From Paracoccaceae bacterium (GTDB taxonomy: Bacteria; Pseudomonadota; Alphaproteobacteria; Rhodobacterales; Rhodobacteraceae): 32,795 nt of DNA. Both the position numbers and the translations under genes were made by a program. The DNA is taken from positions 1 through 32,795 of the forward strand of contig CANJQT010000036.1 in NCBI GenBank assembly GCA_947476475.1. The letters are read 5' to 3'. The notes below the pieces were generated by a model, which saw only the letters and a list, made by a program, of their open reading frames with translations, did no database searches and was not told the DNA's origin. Below, one piece after another: positions 30,614 to 32,795 of this stretch (the stretch's first letter is position 1; the number at the start of each line of letters is the position of its first letter).

Positions 30614-32068
30614 TTACAGCCCTATCAGTTTGTTGATCAGGTCATCCACTGTCTGAATAACCCTCGCATTGGCGCCAAATGCCTGTTCGACCAGCAGCAG
30701 CGTTTGCATCTCTGCATCGGTATCAACGCCGTCCTGTGCCTCCATCTCTGCCAGGCTGACTTGGCGTGCAGCAGTGTAAGCCTGCCTGGAATCCGCCGTC
30801 TGGCGATTGCCCGCAACCTGCGAAAGGACGTCGGCCGCCAGCCCGCTGGCCGAACGCGCCGCGCCAAAGAACGATCCCGACGCCGGGATACGCGCAAAGG
30901 TCAGCGCATAACGCAGGGCCGTAAGACGGGTGGCATTTCCAACATCCCCAGCGGTCGCCGCGCCCAACCCGTCGCGCAGCCGCCAAAGTGCGCCGCCCTG
31001 CATCGGATCAGCCAAAGCATTCAGTCGCAAGCGACCAGCCAGCCCCTGTTCTGCCAGCGCATTGAAGGGACCGCCGGCATCAGTGAACAGACCGGGCAGG
31101 CCCGGCGGCAAGGTCGGATCGGCGGCGGGTGCATGGAAGCGTTCGATCAGGTCGCGCGACAGCGCATCAATCTGGAACTGGATGTCAGGGGCAAGCTCGT
31201 CACGCAGGGCGAACTGTGCCCCCAGGCTGCCGCCCCCCAGCACCCCTCCATCGCCTGAAGGCACGGCCAGACCGTTGATCGTAAGGCCTGACAAGGCGCC
31301 CGAGGCAACTGTCATATCGGCAGTGATTACCCCCACCGGCGCAAAGCCAACGGTCACCGGATTGCCTTCCAGCAGGATCGCGCCACCGGTTGTGAACAGT
31401 GCAATCTGATTGTTATCGCGCTGGACTTCGCGCACAGGCACGATTTCGGATACCTGATCGACCAGACGCTGTCGCTGGTCCATCAACGCCGTCGCATCGC
31501 GGCCGGAACTGCGTAGCGCCAGTATGTCGGCATTCAGTTCATCGATCTGTACCAGCGAACGGTTCAGGACATCAACTTGACGGGCGATAGTGCTGTCGGC
31601 ATCCATCCGCGATTGTTGAAGCGTCTTCGTCAGATCGGCCAGCTTGTCAGTCAGGGTGCCGGCGGCATTGACGACCGACTGCAACCGGGCATTCGAGTCC
31701 GGGCGGCTGGCGGCCTGAATCAGCGCTGCCTCAAACGCGGCGTAAGTGCCGCTCAGCGACCCCGCATCACCGGGAGGGCCTATTTCCTTTTCCATTGCTG
31801 ACAGGAAGCCGCTTCGCACCCCGGCATTGACGCTCGCCGCATCGGCCAGCCGCCGGTCCCCAAGCAAGGACTGGTTCAACACCCTGCCGATCCCGTCCAG
31901 CCGGACGCCCGCCCCATTGCCGCCCAGCGACTGCGCCGACAGGTTCACTTCACGCCGCGCGTAGCCCGGCGTACGGGCGTTAGCGACGTTTTGCGATACC
32001 ACATCTGCGCCGCGTGTTGCGGCATTCAGCCCGGTCAGGGCATTGGCCAGGGTTGTAGAAAGGCCCAT
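30614..32068 (-). CDS. flgK: Flagellar hook-associated protein 1 FlgK
   Basis: The 484-residue protein starts with the rod/hook signature (LANALTGLNAATRGADVVSQ, NVANARTPGYARREV) and ends with the conserved FlgK C-terminus (LLVEQAFGANARVIQTVDDL, INKLIGL). It caps the hook and joins it to FlgL. It has no signal peptide, as expected for export through the flagellar apparatus. It is 29 nt downstream of flgE and 1 nt from flgL. Confidence 0.96.
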   Translation of the reverse strand: MGLSTTLANALTGLNAATRGADVVSQNVANARTPGYARREVNLSAQSLGGNGAGVRLDGIGRVLNQSLLGDRRLADAASVNAGVRSGFLSAMEKEIGPPGDAGSLSGTYAAFEAALIQAASRPDSNARLQSVVNAAGTLTDKLADLTKTLQQSRMDADSTIARQVDVLNRSLVQIDELNADILALRSSGRDATALMDQRQRLVDQVSEIVPVREVQRDNNQIALFTTGGAILLEGNPVTVGFAPVGVITADMTVASGALSGLTINGLAVPSGDGGVLGGGSLGAQFALRDELAPDIQFQIDALSRDLIERFHAPAADPTLPPGLPGLFTDAGGPFNALAEQGLAGRLRLNALADPMQGGALWRLRDGLGAATAGDVGNATRLTALRYALTFARIPASGSFFGAARSASGLAADVLSQVAGNRQTADSRQAYTAARQVSLAEMEAQDGVDTDAEMQTLLLVEQAFGANARVIQTVDDLINKLIGL

Positions 32069-32098
32069 TTTAGACCACCCGTTCCCGCCTCAGGCGGA

Positions 32099-32795
32099 TC
32101 AGCGTTTGATGTTCGTGGTTTCCTGCAGCATCTCGTCCACGGTCTGAATCACTTTGGCGTTCGAAGAATAGGCCCGCTGTGTCTGGATCAGCGCCGTCAG
32201 TTCGGCGGCGACGTCAGTAGCCGATCCTTCGCGGGCATAACCGGCGATCGCCCCGGTTGGCCCGTCCCCCGCGTTCCACAGGAAGAACGAACCCGAATCA
32301 GGCGAGACCTGGAAGGTCTGGTTGTTCAGCGAGATCAGACCGTTTGGATTGGGCACATCCACCACCGGAATCTGGTAGATCCGGCGGGTAAAGCCGGTGT
32401 CATAGGTGGCGGTGATATAGCCGTTGTCATCCACTTCAACTGCGGTGAGGTTGCCCACCGGCGAACCGTCCTTGGTGATCGAGGTGGGCGCAAAACTGTC
32501 GGAAAGCTGGGTCAGGCCATTGGCATCGCCCAGCTTGCCGATGGTCATGGTAAGCGGGCCACCTGCGACATTCAGCGCCAGTTCGCCGGTAGTGGCATTA
32601 TAGGTGCCGCCGGACAGGACCGTGACCGAAGCAAGTGTGCCGCCGTTGGCGCGGGTGCTGTCGAAGGCCAGCAAGTATTGTCCGATCAGCGCGCCGCTTT
32701 GGGCTGAATCACGGATTTCCATCGTCCAGGTGTTTGACGAACCTGTTGCGGGAATGGTTGGGGTAAATTGTATGTCCAATGTTTCCGACGTGCCA
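32099..32795 (-). CDS. flgE: Flagellar hook protein FlgE, C-terminal part (cut by window edge)
   Basis: The minus-strand frame stays open to base 32795, so only the last 232 or so residues are present. Visible parts are the hook D1/D2 regions (LTMTIGKLGDANGLTQLSDS, VEVDDNGYITATYDTGFTRR) and the conserved tail (AAELTALIQTQRAYSSNAKV, then IQTVDEMLQETTNIKR) found in FlgE and relatives. There is no true start inside the window; the TTG at 32777-32779 is an internal codon. It is the first of the four flagellar genes. Confidence 0.9.
   Translation of the reverse strand, partial: GTSETLDIQFTPTIPATGSSNTWTMEIRDSAQSGALIGQYLLAFDSTRANGGTLASVTVLSGGTYNATTGELALNVAGGPLTMTIGKLGDANGLTQLSDSFAPTSITKDGSPVGNLTAVEVDDNGYITATYDTGFTRRIYQIPVVDVPNPNGLISLNNQTFQVSPDSGSFFLWNAGDGPTGAIAGYAREGSATDVAAELTALIQTQRAYSSNAKVIQTVDEMLQETTNIKR

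Noticed and set aside
32777-32779. TTG as a start codon for the hook protein
   Set aside because: The frame continues beyond it to the window edge and the visible product is only the FlgE C-terminus, so TTG is an internal leucine codon.
1-32795. CRISPR arrays, tRNA/rRNA genes, insertion sequences or prophage boundaries
   Set aside because: I looked for regular short repeats, transposase/integrase motifs and tRNA-like folds and saw none; the spike-base-like gene alone is not enough to call a prophage.

Overview
The window looks like a chromosomal segment of an alphaproteobacterium, most likely family Rhodobacteraceae. The reasons are GC-rich coding with Rhodobacterales-style proteins: a VPLPA-CTERM surface protein, a small protein resembling the spike base protein of Rhodobacter gene transfer agents, a BetI-like regulator beside a methylated-amine type catabolic operon, and a flgE-flgK-flgL-flgI block. 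I see no rRNA, tRNA, CRISPR array, transposase or integrase.

Region 1 (about 1-13.3 kb) is an exopolysaccharide/capsule locus. After the tail of a probable M19 dipeptidase (1-84) come a Wzz/GumC-type chain-length protein and a CpsD-type tyrosine kinase, closed by a strong bidirectional terminator. On the minus strand follow a VPLPA-CTERM exported protein and an exported right-handed beta-helix protein with its own terminator. Next are a small spike-base-like protein (plus) and, convergent to it, a 744-residue protein with an SGNH/sialate-esterase-like part and a probable lectin-like C-terminus (minus). The locus ends with a Wzy-like polymerase/ligase, an ABC-type glycan flippase/exporter and a family-4-type glycosyltransferase.

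Region 2 (about 13.3-28.5 kb) is a catabolic and uptake cluster. A divergent BetI/TetR-type repressor faces a 12-kb run of tightly packed, often overlapping genes: class-III aminotransferase (glutamate-1-semialdehyde aminomutase-like), two phytoene-desaturase-like FAD oxidoreductases, a GcvT-fold folate protein, two Rieske oxygenase alpha subunits, a complete PotFGHI-type ABC transporter and a DMSP-lyase-like cupin. A PEAMT-like methyltransferase follows after a gap. The intergenic region before the aminotransferase carries three regularly spaced half-sites (GTCAAT/ATTGAC/GTCAGA), a good operator candidate. The most economical reading is import and stepwise oxidation of a small N-methylated or other onium/amine compound, with C1 units passed to tetrahydrofolate and an amino group moved by the PLP enzyme. 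The substrate cannot be read from the sequence. This cluster is the best candidate for an undescribed system here.

Region 3 (28.5 kb to the end, minus strand) is a flagellar block: the C-terminal part of the hook protein FlgE, then FlgK, FlgL and FlgI, with 29-nt, 1-nt and 4-nt-overlap junctions, so probably one transcript.
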